From assembly GCA_021495925.1 (NCBI GenBank), contig JAKEKT010000043.1, positions 124,001-188,000 of the forward strand: a stretch of DNA of 64,000 bases, in the 5' to 3' direction. Positions within the stretch are counted from its first letter, which is position 1. Each line of letters opens with the position of its first letter. The DNA comes from Diplodia intermedia (lineage: Eukaryota > Ascomycota > Dothideomycetes > Botryosphaeriales > Botryosphaeriaceae). The notes below the pieces were generated by a model. The model did not search any database and was not told the origin of the DNA. It worked only from the letters and a program-made list of their open reading frames with translations. Position numbers and translations under genes: made by a program. Shown piece by piece: positions 12,572 through 24,943 of this stretch.

Positions 12572-13046
12572 TTTGTTGTAATGCAACATCAATGCTGTAT
12601 TACTCATCCATGAAAAGTATCAGTCAAGTTTAGAATATATATACACATCAATATCAAAGCCCAGCTCACAAGCTTATGCCACAGACATAGGCATTACCCC
12701 GCCACTGGCAATTCGATGCACTGAACAATGACGATTTCGCAAACAAAAATGGCGTGAGAAAACGTGCAGGAATGGCTCCTAAGACAACTATGGGACGCAG
12801 GGCGGCGGAGCTTGAAAACGATTGGAAGTTGAAGTGGCCCAGGACAACTGCAGCATGAAAACGGCAGCTGCAACATGCCAACAATCACCGGGTCCCAAAA
12901 TAAGCATATGATGTCATTTTCTGACACGCCTCGAGTCTGACAATAAATTGGCCGACCTCTGGAGTCTACACCTAGCTCCCACTACTTCGTGAGACAGCGC
13001 AATTTCGGCAATTGCAGGCGCCTGTGTTGCTGGACGTACTCTCGAC
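12572..13046. promoter_or_regulatory. Spacer: tRNA 5' flank and GCL-like gene promoter
   Basis: These 475 bases lie between the tRNA-Ser gene (-) and the first exon of the GCL-like gene (+). The tRNA-proximal part is AT-rich. No coding sequence is supported. Confidence 0.5.
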
Positions 13047-13812
13047 ATGGGGAAAACGTATGTCTGCATCCGGAAACTCAAGCATCCCTCTCGTTGATAA
13101 CCTCAAGTGTGCCGGAATGCGTGCTTTGGCCCGAAACCGACCTGATTGCACCTCTCGTCCGCGAAAGGGCAATTGATGTAAGTGAGCCCGATGTGCGACA
13201 GTGGCCCAACGCTCACCTCAGGTAGGAAGCTCTCGATGCATGGGACGAATGGCAGGACTCCAAGGAATACCAGCCTCTCTGGGGCGATGAGGTATCGCAT
13301 CTTCCAAAAAGCACATGAGCCGGAGCTCGAAGCCTAACCTTCTGCAGATCGAATACGCACTGTTGGCTTTGGACGAAGATGCTAAAACAGCCAATCACTG
13401 CCTTCGGGCACCAGAGCTTTTGAACAAGCTCCAAAAAATCACAGCAGCAGGAACCTATTCGCCTGAAATCGCCCAGTTCCAGATCGAATCACAGCCGCCG
13501 GTGCCGTACACGGACAGTGTCGAATCACTGCTCTCGGTCGAGAAAGACATGGCTAACCGGTACAAAAACCCCCCTCTCTCTCCATCCACAACTCAAACTG
13601 AAACCCTCCCCCCCTCAGCCGCGCCACCATCAAAAAACACCTTGCCCCCAACGAATTCCCCCTAACAATCTCGATCCACCCCCGCTTCGGCTGCGCCGCC
13701 GACACCCGCGCCGCCCTCACCACCAGCACCGCCCTCACCTACCCAGGCCAACGCTACCTCACCGCCCAACACAACATCGCCGCGCGCCGCCTCCGCCGCC
13801 ACCACCGCCCCG

Positions 13813-13845
<33 letters not shown>

Positions 13846-15263
13846 CCGGCCCCAGCCCCAACCCATCCCCCCTCCTCCTCCACATCCCACTCTTCCGCGA
13901 CACCTCCACCCCCACCTCCCCCTCCCCCTCCCCCTCCTTCATCACCGCCAACCCCGCCAACGACCTCCCATCCATAACCTTCCGCCCCACCGAAACCCTC
14001 CTCGGCATCTCCCACTGCTGCCTCCAAACCACCTTCAGCGCCTCCACCGCCTCCCACGCACGCACCCTCCACGACGCCCTCGTCCCGCTCGCGCCCGTCC
14101 TGCTCGCGCTGACGGCCGCGACGCCGGCGTACCGCGGGTGGCTGGCGGACACAGACGCGCGGTGGAACGTCATCGCGGGCATGAGCGACGACCGGGATGA
14201 GGGCGAGAGAGAGGAGGGAGGGAGGGTGCGCGCGCGGTATGGGTGTGCGGAGAGGTGGGTGGCGGGGGAGGCGCCGGGGGTGTGTCAGCCAGTGGAGGAT
14301 GGGGGGGATGGGGCGGTGGTGGAGAGGTTGGTGGGGGGCGGGCGCGGGATGGATCGCGTGCTGGCGAGGCATTATGCGGGGGTGTTGGCGAGGCCGTTGC
14401 TTATTTACCCTGTGAGGTGTGCGCGGGAGCTGGTGGCGGCGGCGGCGGCGCTGCGGAGGGATAGCGGGGCGGATGCGGGTGGCGGCGATGGCGGCGATGG
14501 GGAGGGGGAGATGGGCGTTCCTCCCCCGTTCGCGGTGCGTGGTGGTGGTGGTGGTACGGGGACGGACAACAACAACAACAACAGCCACCCTCGCCGCCGC
14601 AGCCGCACGAGCAGGGACAGACACGAGAACTTCGAGTGCCTGACCGGCGCCGCCTACCCGTCCGTCAAGCTGAAGCACCCGTCGCCCGACGACGCCGCGC
14701 TCGGCTGGCGCGTCGAGTTCCGCAGCATGGAGAACTCGCTCACGGACTTTGAGAACGCGGCCTTTGTCGTCTTCGTCGCGTTGGTGCGGCGCGCGGTCGA
14801 TGGGCGCCGGAGCGGCTCTGGCGGCGGCGTCAATTGGTACGTCCCCATGGAGCAGGTCTGGGAGAACATGGAGAGGGCGCACGCGAGGGATGCGGTGAGG
14901 TGGCAGCGGTTTTGGTGGAAGGCCGAGGGCGGCGGTGATGAGTCGGCGTTGTTGACGGTCGATGAGATTGTCAATGGCTGTGCCGCTTTTGGGGGGCTGA
15001 TGGGGCTTGTCGAGGGGTATATGGCGGATGAAGGGTTCAGTGTTGCCGAGAGGGAGAAGCTGCAACCGTACTTGGACCTCGTGAGAGGAAGAGCAAGCGG
15101 GAGGCTCTGTACCACGGCACGGTTCATGCGGGACTTTGTGACGCGGCATCCTGAGTATGCTAGGGATAGTCAGGTGTCGGAGAAGATTTGCTTTGATTTG
15201 GTGCAAGAGGTGGTTCAGATCACGAACGGGAAGAGGGACTGCGGTTTGTTCCAATCGTTGTAG
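13047..15263 (+). CDS. Divergent glutamate-cysteine ligase (gamma-glutamylcysteine synthetase) family protein
   Basis: The family catalyses ATP-dependent joining of glutamate and cysteine, the first step of glutathione synthesis in the cytosol. The five-exon model (13047-13057, 13108-13177, 13226-13291, 13348-13559, 13619-15263) keeps frame at every GT-AG junction and gives 667 aa. Family blocks appear in order: LWGDEIEY (canonical WGDEVEY), PEIAQFQIE with both metal-site glutamates kept, HLAPNEFPLT, PRFGC, the CCLQTTF block, LADTDARW, GWRVEFRSMENSLTDFENAAF, ENMERAHARDAV, LTVDEIVNG and FMRDFVTRHPEY. It is unlike the near-universal fungal enzyme in several ways. The usual MGLL-type N-terminus is replaced by MGKTVPECVLWPETD. 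The MDAMGFGMG segment before CCLQ is lost. Poly-Ser, poly-Gly, poly-Asn and Pro/Ser runs interrupt conserved blocks. I infer a second, fast-evolving paralogue, active or not; the canonical copy would lie elsewhere. Confidence 0.85.
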
Positions 15264-16342
15264 ACAGAGGCTCCCAGTTTCAGGGGAGATAGACAGAAGG
15301 ATATCGAGTTAGCTTATTATTGCATGCATCGTGTATGAGATGGAAGAACAAGTGAACTATGAGGAAATCAGACTAACAAATATCCTCGAACACAAGCCCG
15401 GAGATAAAAATGGTCATATACAGGTGTTAATTTACATAGATACAGCATGCATTATTTTGTTCTATCTTGAGTCAATACGTTCTATCTTCTCAGTCGGTAC
15501 GGCCCACCGATACGTCTATTGGCACCGCAGCAGCTTAAAGAACTTTGACACTGATGTCTTGTTATCTCTATTAGGCAACTGAAGCAAATATCCAAGCGTA
15601 GATGCGAGTCTGAGACCTACATATATACGCCCAGACATAGGATCCCACTACTACGTAGTTTGACAATTTGAATCGTGCTAGTGAAAGTACCAGTGGAAGT
15701 GTTGGTGGAAGTGTTGGTGGACGTGTTAGTGGATCGCGACGACTGAGACAGTTGCCGTAACAAGAAGTATGCCGGCACAACCATAGCGTGGATTAAAAAT
15801 AGAACACTTTCAACTGCCTTTCCCTGTGTTTATATGGCCGAGAATCATAGAAGTATAGCAACGTCAAGTTTATTGATTGCAGCTAACAGCTTCCTGAACT
15901 TGCTAATAAGTCGTAAATCTTTCATATGCAGCCGGTGAGAAAGTCATCGTGTCTCACTTAAACATGTATGTCGCCCAGAGGAGCTATGATCGCACATATG
16001 AAGAGGGTCAAGATTGTCTCCATCCAGCAAAGGCTGCTTATTTTCTTTCTTTCTTTGACATATAGTGATGACGCCAATCCGTCGAGAAACCAACGCAAAT
16101 TATCCATCCGTTCAATCACACGGGCCAAATGCCCGTTTTCCAAAGCAGACGAAAACGCAGAACAGCTCCATAACGACGTGATCCCAACTGATCAGTCTCA
16201 ACACCTAACGTCTTCAACCAACGGCCATGCTCCGGCATGAAACCCGGGGAATCTTGATATCAAACGATCACCGACATGATCTCATGTCTGCTTAATAAAA
16301 TTCTGCCCAATGTTAGGGCGAGAGTTTGGAATGGAGCCGGAT
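15264..16342. other. Convergent spacer with a short minisatellite
   Basis: This holds the 3' flanks of the GCL-like gene (+) and the tetraspanin gene (-). It is more AT-rich than most spacers here. It contains a four-unit 12-bp repeat at 15693-15738 and a 55-codon minus-strand frame over it (15617-15784, see findings). No confident gene is seen. Confidence 0.5.
15693..15738. repeat. Minisatellite, 12-bp unit (GTGGAAGTGTTG-like)
   Basis: Four imperfect units follow one another: GTGGAAGTGTTG twice, GTGGACGTGTTA, then a partial GTGGATCG. On the minus strand the units read as Thr-Asn-Thr-Ser repeats within a small open frame. Confidence 0.8.
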
Positions 16343-17822
16343 TTACATACGGTTGCCATTCTTCTCATCGATGTGCCTGTAACGGGCTTGTTCGGCGCGC
16401 TCCTTGAGAACCATGGCAATGTGGAGAAGCAAGAGGGTATCGAGACCTATTGAGACGTAACCGGTTAGTATCGGTAGTATTGGCTGACGCGGCCGAAAGA
16501 CAACGAAGTGCCGAAGGAGATCCTTCCGGACTGCAGCGGGATCGACCGTTGCAACCGCCGATCCGTAGGGCTCGTCCACATCTCTTATCACGCTCCCGCC
16601 TTTCAGCTGCCTTCTCTTGCACACGTCGGTCCAATTTGCCCTTCTCTTGCATAACCCTCAGCGCTAGAGATAGCCCTCCTGATGAAAAGGCTTGGCGGCC
16701 CACTTCAAATATCCCCAACCACAACCAGCTTTCCGTCCAACCCTAACCGATCGGCGAGCCCAGAACATCCGGCCACAATCAAAAGGAAATGTCGAAACAG
16801 GGGGTCTGAGAAAATGGCGCAACTTACCAACGAGACCAAAGGCGGCCGTGAAGATGATATCGAGATACTGATTGGCGAAGCTGCTGAACGGACCGATGCA
16901 GCCGCCCAGGTTGGCCGCGGCGACCGCATCCGTGCATGTACCGTCGGTGACGAAAGGCGGTGAGGTCGGGCTGTTGTAGCCACAGCACTTGAACTAGAAA
17001 ACGGCCAACGTTAGCTTCCATCTATCCACGCCCTGTGCATTCTTTTTTTCGGGCCCATCGGGGCCTAGAAAGACGGATAGGCGGGTCGGGCCAAACGGCA
17101 TGGCGGCGCGTGTGGGGAACATTGCATAGGTAGGCCGATTTACGGAACAGTAAATGTTGGGGGGTGCGGCTGTGTAACAGCGGAAGAAAAGGGATGAGTA
17201 AGACGCATTGAGAAACCAAGATAGGCCCGTCCGGCGGTGAGATTATTGGGCCCTTTGGCATCAGGTGGCATCAGATGGCGAGTCATCTGTCCAATCGACA
17301 GAGTGCCATGTCCCTATAGATCCCACCGAGGCCGGGATAATCTTCGTTTCCCAATCCGCCTTATTTCGGAGAGGTGTGATGATGCATGTTCCCAGGTAAT
17401 TCGGGAAGTCAGCCGCTTACCTTTTGCTGCAGCAGGCTCTGCGTCTCAGGAGCCTCCCCGGCCCAGATCGTTCCCAGCATGCGGCGCGTCTGCAGAGTTT
17501 CGATCCAGAGAATGAGGCCAATGACTAGCGTGAAGGTGCCGCAAAAGGTCACCATGTAGCCATGGAAGCGCAGCCAGCCGCGGTTAGTAGGCAAGAAGAC
17601 GGCAGGCAGCACCATAAGGAAGGTGGCGAAAACGAAGATGGCGTTGACGATGGTAGCGGTCAAGGGAGTGCGCTTGAGTAAGAGGTGCGGTGCGACGGTG
17701 TCGGCCGTGGGCTTCGAGCGCATGCTGTTCTCACTGAACAGGGCGAAGCCCATGAGCAGGCCGCCGCTCAGCAGAAACAGCATCTCGAAGCCGAGGAAGG
17801 TGAGCATCAGTTTGTTCGCCAT
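16343..17822 (-). CDS. PLS1: Tetraspanin, Pls1-like
   Basis: This is a four-pass membrane protein. In plant-pathogenic ascomycetes Pls1 organises appressorium penetration-peg emergence and septin/NADPH-oxidase signalling at the plasma membrane. Three exons (17822-17421, 16993-16828, 16446-16343) give 223 aa, matching the usual length of about 225. Features seen: the MANKLMLTFLGFEMLFLLSG first membrane helix; a second and third helix around residues 55-115; the large extracellular loop beginning FKCCGY, which holds the tetraspanin CCG motif; further loop cysteines; PFSSFANQYLDI; a fourth helix; and a charged tail ending RYRHIDEKN, characteristic of this group. Both introns are long (427 and 381 nt), unlike the rest of the window. 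Pls1 assignment rests on length and the tail and loop motifs; another fungal tetraspanin class (Tsp2/Tsp3) is less likely. Confidence 0.9.
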
Positions 17823-19686
17823 GGTGCCGGAAAAGACTCGAAAACGACTTGGATTCGATTAAACGCTTGCTTGCAGAGATCGCTCAACGACCTTCACGAC
17901 CAGCGCGAGGGGCTACGGCGGCCGAAGGAGCGAGGGTAGAAGGGAAGTGAATGAACGAATGTATAACAACGGCAGAGCGCCTGCGACCCGGCCGAATGAA
18001 GGAATTACAAGGTTGTAGGATAGAGAGATACAGCCACCAAAAGAAACAGAGTCGAGGGAGAGACGACCGCAGCAGCAAGAAAAGGGAACCGTCGACGCAT
18101 TGCAAGCGCCCGCCGCAGGCTTGAGGCTCAGCGACGTGTCAGTGGAGGAGATCGAACGCGGGACGTCTCAGGCGCGCGACAAGCAGCAGCGCTCCATTGG
18201 CTGAGATTGCAGGCCGCGCCATTGCCGAGACGGCGAGCGACGGGAGCCGCAGGCGGTGGGCGTCTGGGCGGCCGCACCACGCCGAGCTGCAGCAGCACCG
18301 CGGCGGATCTCTCTTGTGCGACTGAGGGGCGTGATCGAACTGCCTGTTCCGGAGCTGCGCAGGTCGGCCGGCGGTGTCGCGGGCTGGAGCGCAGCAGCGG
18401 CACGCGGGCGGCGTCGGCGACTCGGCGCGGGCCAGGGCTCCCGCAGTGGCAGGCTCGGGGCGGTGGTGTGCTCCGCGCTCGCTGAGTCGCAACACGAACA
18501 AGGGCATGCAAGCGAGACGGGTGTCGGATGCGGAAGGTGCCCGCCCTGGCGCAGCGTTGCGTTTCAGCGCCTGCCCAGCGTTGCAGGCGCAGCTCCGCGC
18601 CGTCGCAGACCGGTGAGCGGCCTCAGCGCGCGGGAGCAGGCGACAGACAGCCTCTGTCTGCTCCCCGGTCGCTGTGCACGCAACGGCCGCCGCGTTTCAC
18701 AGGCTGCGCGCGTCGGTTGCACCTCGGCCCCGGAGGATGCCGGTCCGCGGGTCATGTGAGGGGAGCGGCATGGCTAGCCCATTTCAAGCAGCTGGCGCCT
18801 TCCTGTCTCCGGCACGCCCTAGCCCGCTTCCCTCGACCCTAATCCCCCTTCGGCGACCGCCCGTGAGCGATTCTCTCGCAGCGACACGACGCCCGCTAGG
18901 CACCGCAACAGCAAGGTAAGCGAGCCCTCGCAGCGCCCTCACCCCGCCGGCCCAGAGAGCACGTCGCGCAGCGCGCGCCCCGAGCCTGCCCGCGCGCAGC
19001 GCTGCCCGCGCCGCACCGCCAGCTGAAGACGGCGCCCCCAGCCAGGCACCCAGGATCGTCGGCGGCCGGGCACAGGCTCGGGCGTGCTGGGTTGCGCGTC
19101 GCTCGATTCGCGCAGCCGTGCCAGAGCAGGGCCGTAGGCTGACCGTGGCTCGCGCGCCCAGGATCGCTTTCTGCGCCGCCGGTTGGCTCGCCCGGCGCGT
19201 TCTCCACTCCGCCCACAAGAAACGAATACCTACTGCCCACCGTCCGGCTTTTCCCAATCTCTCACCCAACCTTTACCTCTCTGAGACACCTCTGCAAAAT
19301 AAGTTCATCCCCGGTCGGTACAAGTCCAAGGCAGAAGCCAAGTCGCCCAGCAGAACTCGGTATGGCTGTTTCCCTTCTGTGCAACCCGCACGCCCCGAAT
19401 CCAGCTCGGTCCTGCATTCCCTTGCTTGCCTCACCCGCCACCGCACCGCAGCCCGCCCCGACCCGTCTGCCTTTACCTGAGCAGCCTTGCCTGTTCCATC
19501 CGTAACTGAACGTTGCTTTAGGCTTGGTCGCAGCGACGCGCATTCGCTGCTCTTTCGGTCCGCTCACCAAACCGCTTTCCCTCGGTCGGCCTCGCTCTCC
19601 ACTGCGACGCCCGCCTCCGTCCAAACGGGAAATCGCAATACAGTATTCCCAAATCGTCACCGCTAGCACCAACCACCACCACCGCA
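17823..19686. promoter_or_regulatory. Divergent region between tetraspanin and MCM1, very GC-rich
   Basis: Both upstream regions lie in these 1.9 kb. The MCM1-proximal part has possible 5'-UTR splice sites: a GTAAGC at 18916 and a pyrimidine-rich TTTAG acceptor near 19522. MCM1 may therefore have a long spliced leader. That is inference from sequence only. Open frames here are Ala/Arg/Pro-rich on both strands and unsupported. Confidence 0.4.
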
Positions 19687-20563
19687 ATGGCCAGCGAAAT
19701 CACCGACCACGAGCAGCAGCAGTCGCCCACGGCCACTGACGACGTTGCCAACAACGGCAACGGCGCTCTTGCCCAGGCCGACCCCAATCGCGGCACCAAG
19801 CGCCCGCGTCCCCAGGCCGACGACGATGACGATGACGACGACAAGCCCGGTCGCGAGCGACGGAAGATTGAGATCAAGTTCATCCAGGACAAGTCGCGCC
19901 GCCACATCACCTTCTCCAAGCGCAAGGCTGGCATCATGAAGAAGGTGAGCACCCGCCCTCCAGGAGCTTTGACCGGCGCCCATGCGCGACGCGAGCGCGT
20001 CGCGTCGCATCCGCCAATTGGCACCATTGACCGCCGACTTCGCATGCTAACAACCCCTCGCCCGCAGGCCTACGAGCTTTCCGTCCTCACCGGCACCCAG
20101 GTGTTGCTGCTCGTCGTCTCCGAGACCGGCCTCGTCTACACCTTCACCACCCCGAAGCTGCAGCCGCTCGTCACCAAGCCCGAGGGCAAGAACCTCATCC
20201 AGGTAAGCACCGCACCGCGCACCCTGCGCCGACCCCGATGCGCGCGTCCCCGATGCTGACGCGTTTCACCAGGCCTGCCTCAATGCGCCAGAGCCCGCAA
20301 CCAACGAGAACGGCGTCGACGGCGACAACGTCGGCGACTCGCCCGAGGACCAGCACAACCAGGTGCCCCGCGGTGCTCCCGGCATGCCTCCCCAGCCCGG
20401 CATGCCCGGCGGCTACATGACGCCCGAGCAGGCTCAGGCTATGCAGTACCAAAACTACCTGCAGCAGCAGTCGCATGCGAACGCACAGTACCCGGGCATG
20501 CCGCCGCAGGCGGGGATGGGCAGGCACCCGCAATCCTATCCGCCGGACCAGAAGCTGGCGTAA
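19687..20563 (+). CDS. MCM1: MADS-box transcription factor MCM1 (SRF-type)
   Basis: This dimeric nuclear DNA-binding factor recruits partners at CC(A/T)6GG sites and controls mating, cell-cycle and morphogenesis genes. Three exons (19687-19944, 20068-20202, 20273-20563) with clean GTGAGC/GTAAGC donors and CAG acceptors give 227 aa, usual for filamentous fungi. After an acidic run of eight Asp residues near residue 50 comes the MADS domain, starting RRKIEIKFIQDKSRRHITFS and continuing across the first intron through AYELSVLTGTQVLLLVVSE. The SAM extension then ends near NLIQACLNAPEP. The C-terminal third is Pro/Gly/Met/Gln-rich (MPGGYMTPEQAQAMQYQNYL), a likely activation or partner region. The splice site within MADS lies after GIMKK, a common position in fungal orthologues. 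It is SRF-class, not MEF2-class Rlm1, judged by the RRHITFSKRK stretch. Confidence 0.95.
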
Positions 20564-23500
20564 GACGACTGCTCACGGGACACGTGCCTACGATGTCAAC
20601 GGGGAGAAACTCCGACATTAAGGAATTTGCTGGTTTACAAAGGAAAATCGATACCCCAATCCCAATACGAAAGGTAATCGGGCAACGGCACGCTGCTCAC
20701 TCGTATATACCGGGAAATGTATCTGCTCAACGGGATGGGTGGGAGGCTTGCTTGGTGTCCGAAGGAGTCCATTTTCCGGTGCGGGGGTTGCTCTTGGTTT
20801 TCTTCTGCGTTGCTTTCGCCGTCTCCCCTCTCCACTTCGACGTCTTTCGTTGCGCACCAGGTGCGAACTCAATTCAGCGTCATACCGGTTCTGTCTCCGT
20901 CGGCTGACGGGGTCTTGCGTCTAATTATGCGAGACACGATCGGCAGAGGAGACGGATGGGAGGAAGGGAGGGTTTGGTTTTTTGATACACCCCCATCATC
21001 ATCATGGAACTTTTAGCACCCCTACATCTTTACTTTCTGCACTGCCCTTTCCTTTTGCGTTTTTAAACATACGAATAATACCCGGAATGGTCTCATGCCG
21101 AAACCTGTGGGAACGAGTGTAAGAACGTAGCGTGGGATCTCTGCTTTTACTTTTATTTCTTCTTCGCCGAGAGAGGTTCGAAGCAATTCATCAAACGTTG
21201 AAGAGCCTTGTACGTCGAACCATTCCCAATGTTGCATAACGATCAAGTTTTCACATGCGTGCGTGTCATGTGTGGTAAGGGTGATGGAAGCTTGACATCA
21301 GAGCCAGATTCCACAAACCACACTCCGTCAACGTCATGGCACGGTCACTTCAGGGTTATGAAGACGACGACGAGCTTTTTTCTCGGGTCGTCCTACCTAC
21401 TTTTAACGATGGACGACTTAAGGTATTTTTTTTCAGCCTTTGTCCCTTTTCGGAGAAGGGGGGCATTCTTGGTCCTTCGTCGTTGCGTTCGTAACTTGCA
21501 TGCCGTTGGCAAGGTTTCTAGCGGGACCGTTTTTTTTTCTTTTTCGTTAGTTAAGCTTTGCTCGTACCTGACCATCACATCATCGCAACCGAAATGTTGG
21601 GGAAGGGGAGAGGGAGAGGGAGGGATGGCCACGAGCTTATACGCGGAGGGCTACTGAATGCAAAATAGCCGACCTATTTTTTTTTTTCTTTTTCTTAAAC
21701 CTTCGTAGATGATGCGTTCGTACAGCGAGAGGAGAAGAGGTGGCGGTCGCTTTCATGTTTCCCCTTGTTTTTTTCGTTACAGGGGGCACCTTCCTAATTT
21801 TTTTTTGCTTGCCCTTCTTTATTACCCAACTGGCACGCTTGCTGACGGGTTCAGGCCAGGGCCAATGTGATTGGAGCGTTCCGTCTTTCTTTTCTTGCTC
21901 TTTTGGGACGGAGTCGTGGTCGGAGATCGTTCGGGTTGTTGTGGTCGGTCGTGGGTTGGGTTGTTTTTGATGTATGTCATCAAACCTTGACTGCGCCACC
22001 GAGTACGCGAATGGGACCCTTGTTTGTTTTTTCTTTCTTCTTGCTCCTACGTTGCTTAAGGCTGGGACGCAGTCGCTAGGGTGAAGCGTACGATGCGGGA
22101 TGTTCTCGGGAAAGAGGGGGGAGATGCATGGCAATAGTATGGGAGGATCCGCCTCGAGCAAGTCAGGATGCAAACCGACTGTCGGCGTTTGATGGCAAAC
22201 GTCAGGTAGACCGGATTGCTGCGAGGCTCCGATACGGCATTCGGGTATAGATTTATACACAGTGAGCACTAGAGATCGCGTGTGGCTCTCCCGCGAAGTG
22301 CCTTGGAAGCAAGAATCCTCCGTTCATCACCGAGCATCAAGGGCATTTCTATCCTCTCACAGTAAGTTGAGCGACGACAACGTTAGTGGTACGGAGGAAG
22401 CAAAGATCCTACGAAGGAAACCAAAGCTTTCCTACGCTCCACGACTCCCAACCCTTCAACCGCCCCCCCCCCTCCCGACGAAAGCACAGCAGACCAAGCC
22501 TGATAGTGTGGCTGGCATTTTCCACGACTCACGCACGCCCATCATCGGCAAGTCCTGCATTTTTTTTTTCTTTTTCCCGCGCGTGACGGACGGAGAGGGC
22601 AAGGGCTAGACCCGCACGGGGAACCCACTCTGTGCGTCTTCATCCTTGCCAGCCACAGCCCTTTCGCTTGTGCTCCACCGACCGTTTGGCCGTGCTGCTT
22701 GGGGGGCATGGGTGGTGGGAGCGGCCCTCGCCCCAAGAGCGCGGCCTGGCTCGAGCTCTTCCCCGTGCGTCCTCATTCCGGCCTGAGCTGAAACACAATC
22801 AAAGGAGGGCTCGAGCGGAGCGGGGGGCGTTAAGCGGGAGGCGGCGGCGGCGGTGCAAGGGTGTCGTATCGTGGAAGACGTAGGTACCACGAGACGAGAC
22901 GGAAGGAGTAGTGCAGATGGTGGTGGTGGTGATGGTGGTAGATGGGTACTCTTGGACCGTCTCGTTGCCCGAAATGGCCGGACGAGAGGGGCGTCGTCCC
23001 AACTCCGCTGATGAGAGGGAACTGCTGTGCCCTGGAGTGATCACCCCCGCGTAGAAGCAGGTTGATGCAGGAACCGGCACGTGGCTTTCTTGCGAAGCCG
23101 GGCCGTGTCCCGATGGGAATCATCCTTCGGTAGGATCGAATGGTTGTGTCGTCGTCAACCGTCCGTATGACGCCCGCACTTGGACCGCGGTGCTTTTGCT
23201 ACATCATCGAATCTGGCCGTGGTTGTGGCTTTGCTTCTTCTTCGCTGCAACGCTGTTCTTGCTGCCAGACGGATGGAGTACCCACTTCTGCCGTCCGCTC
23301 TCCCTTTCTTCCCTTATTCATGGGGCAGAGATAAGAAAAGCAACAGTAGCCGGACACGAGTGCCGGAACGCGCGTGCATCAGCGGTAGTTCCCATGGATG
23401 CTATCTTACAGATATGCACTGGTGTCTTGCCTGTGGCGGGCCTTCGCTAACGACCGTACATGGCAACGGGGCTGATATGGGAAGGAGGGAGAAAGCTTAA

Positions 23501-24155
23501 GCGCACGACCAGGAGCCGCGTCAGCGCCCCGGGAGGGCAGACACTGTGGCGGTAGGTAGGGCTGTTCTCCTCCTCCCCAGGCCGGAGGCTTGCACAGAAG
23601 AGTACGGGGTGGCAGATGGCGGCATCAGGCAATGCATCTTTAGCGAAGACTGGGGTTTGGGGTGAATGCTCGACGATGGAAAGGGAAATTGTGATCTATC
23701 GGCTGTTGCTGCCGCCCCCGCAAATCTTCACTTGGTTTTTGCCTGTCCGCATTGCTTTTGTTCTGGCAAAGTAATAACGATGCTGCAGCACGTGGGGTCT
23801 CGACGGCGCCAGATGAATCGGCGGCTGCATGCCCTTTCAGCGGCGTTGGCCGTCTGTCGCGCGGTCTCTCTTCGAACTGCAGGTGAGCGTGCCACTAGTG
23901 CAGATGGTGCCAATAGTCGACCTTCCGCCGGGGGCTCCGGGGTGGCCCTGGGCGGTACTCCGTGGTGATGAAAAGCGGGAAGTAAGGATCGGCATTGCGA
24001 GCGGCGGGGGCGCGCATGCGTGTGACGACCGCGGCCTGGTCGACGAGGGGCAGCGGTGGCGTCAGGAACGGGGGGAAAACAGGGCCGCCCACCTTACCCC
24101 ATCGCCCATCGGCGGCGGACACAGGCGCGGGTGGGCTGGTGGTGTGGTTTCTGTC

Positions 24156-24207
24156 GGGCGGGGGAACAGGGGGGCGGGTTGACGGCGGGCGGGGGCAGGG
24201 TGGTGGG
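24156..24207 (+). other. Potential G-quadruplex cluster
   Basis: Eight runs of three or more G occur within 52 bases on the plus strand, separated by 1-6 bases. This exceeds the four runs needed for an intramolecular quadruplex. It lies in a non-coding stretch 2.3 kb upstream of the APC permease start. Its function is unknown. Confidence 0.7.
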
Positions 24208-24913
24208 CTTGGCCTTTCGCGGGGAACGCGAGCTCGCTTCTCGCCTGCGCTGCCCTGCCCTTGGCCGCGTCGGCGGACGGCTCGCTAACATGCGGTGTAT
24301 TGGGATTCGCGGCTCGTGGCGTTTCTCCTCTACGGGCAGGACGAGCAGCGGTGGCCGCTTTCCTTGTCGGTCGCGGGTGGCCCTGGCGCCTGCTGCTGCT
24401 GCTCGGGGCTCGGGGCTTGCCTGCTGCATCGGTTCGTGGGCCCGGGGGCGGGGCGGCTCCATGCTCCTGCTTACCGTATCATCAGCGCCCGCCAACGCTC
24501 CGCGTCAGGCCTCTCTGTCGCTCGTCTTCCCAAACGTATGACTTATTATTGCGGATTTACGGACGGGGCGGGTCGTCGGATGTGGAGTCGCGTGCGCCAG
24601 CCGACTCGGTCAGGTTTTGCCGACCGCGTGCGCGTGCGCGTGCCTGCCCTGGTGGTGCCACAGTGCCATGCCCAGCCGCCTGGCAGATTGGGCAATAAGC
24701 TCTGACTCGCTGTAGCTGCATCTAGCCCAGTCGCCTTTCTGCTGCTGCAGCCTCTGCTCAACCAATTTCTTCACCCAGCCAGCCCTGCGCTCCGCCGGCG
24801 CCGACTTTCGTACCTCCCTGCCCGCCTGCCTGCGCGTCTGTCTTGGAGCCCGTGCCTCCGCCATGCACGTGTAAGCGACGCACTGCATGCCCTCGGCGTG
24901 GCCGCGAGGCGGA

Positions 24914-24943
24914 GGACGCGGACGCGGACGCGGACGCAGACGG
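24914..24943. repeat. GGACGC hexanucleotide repeat
   Basis: About five imperfect tandem copies of GGACGC, with one GCAGAC variant at the end, lie in non-coding GC-rich DNA. Confidence 0.75.

Noticed and set aside
13662..15254. 530-codon minus-strand frame opposite the GCL-like gene
   Set aside because: The plus-strand frame has clear GCL blocks; this translation is His/Arg/Gly-rich noise.
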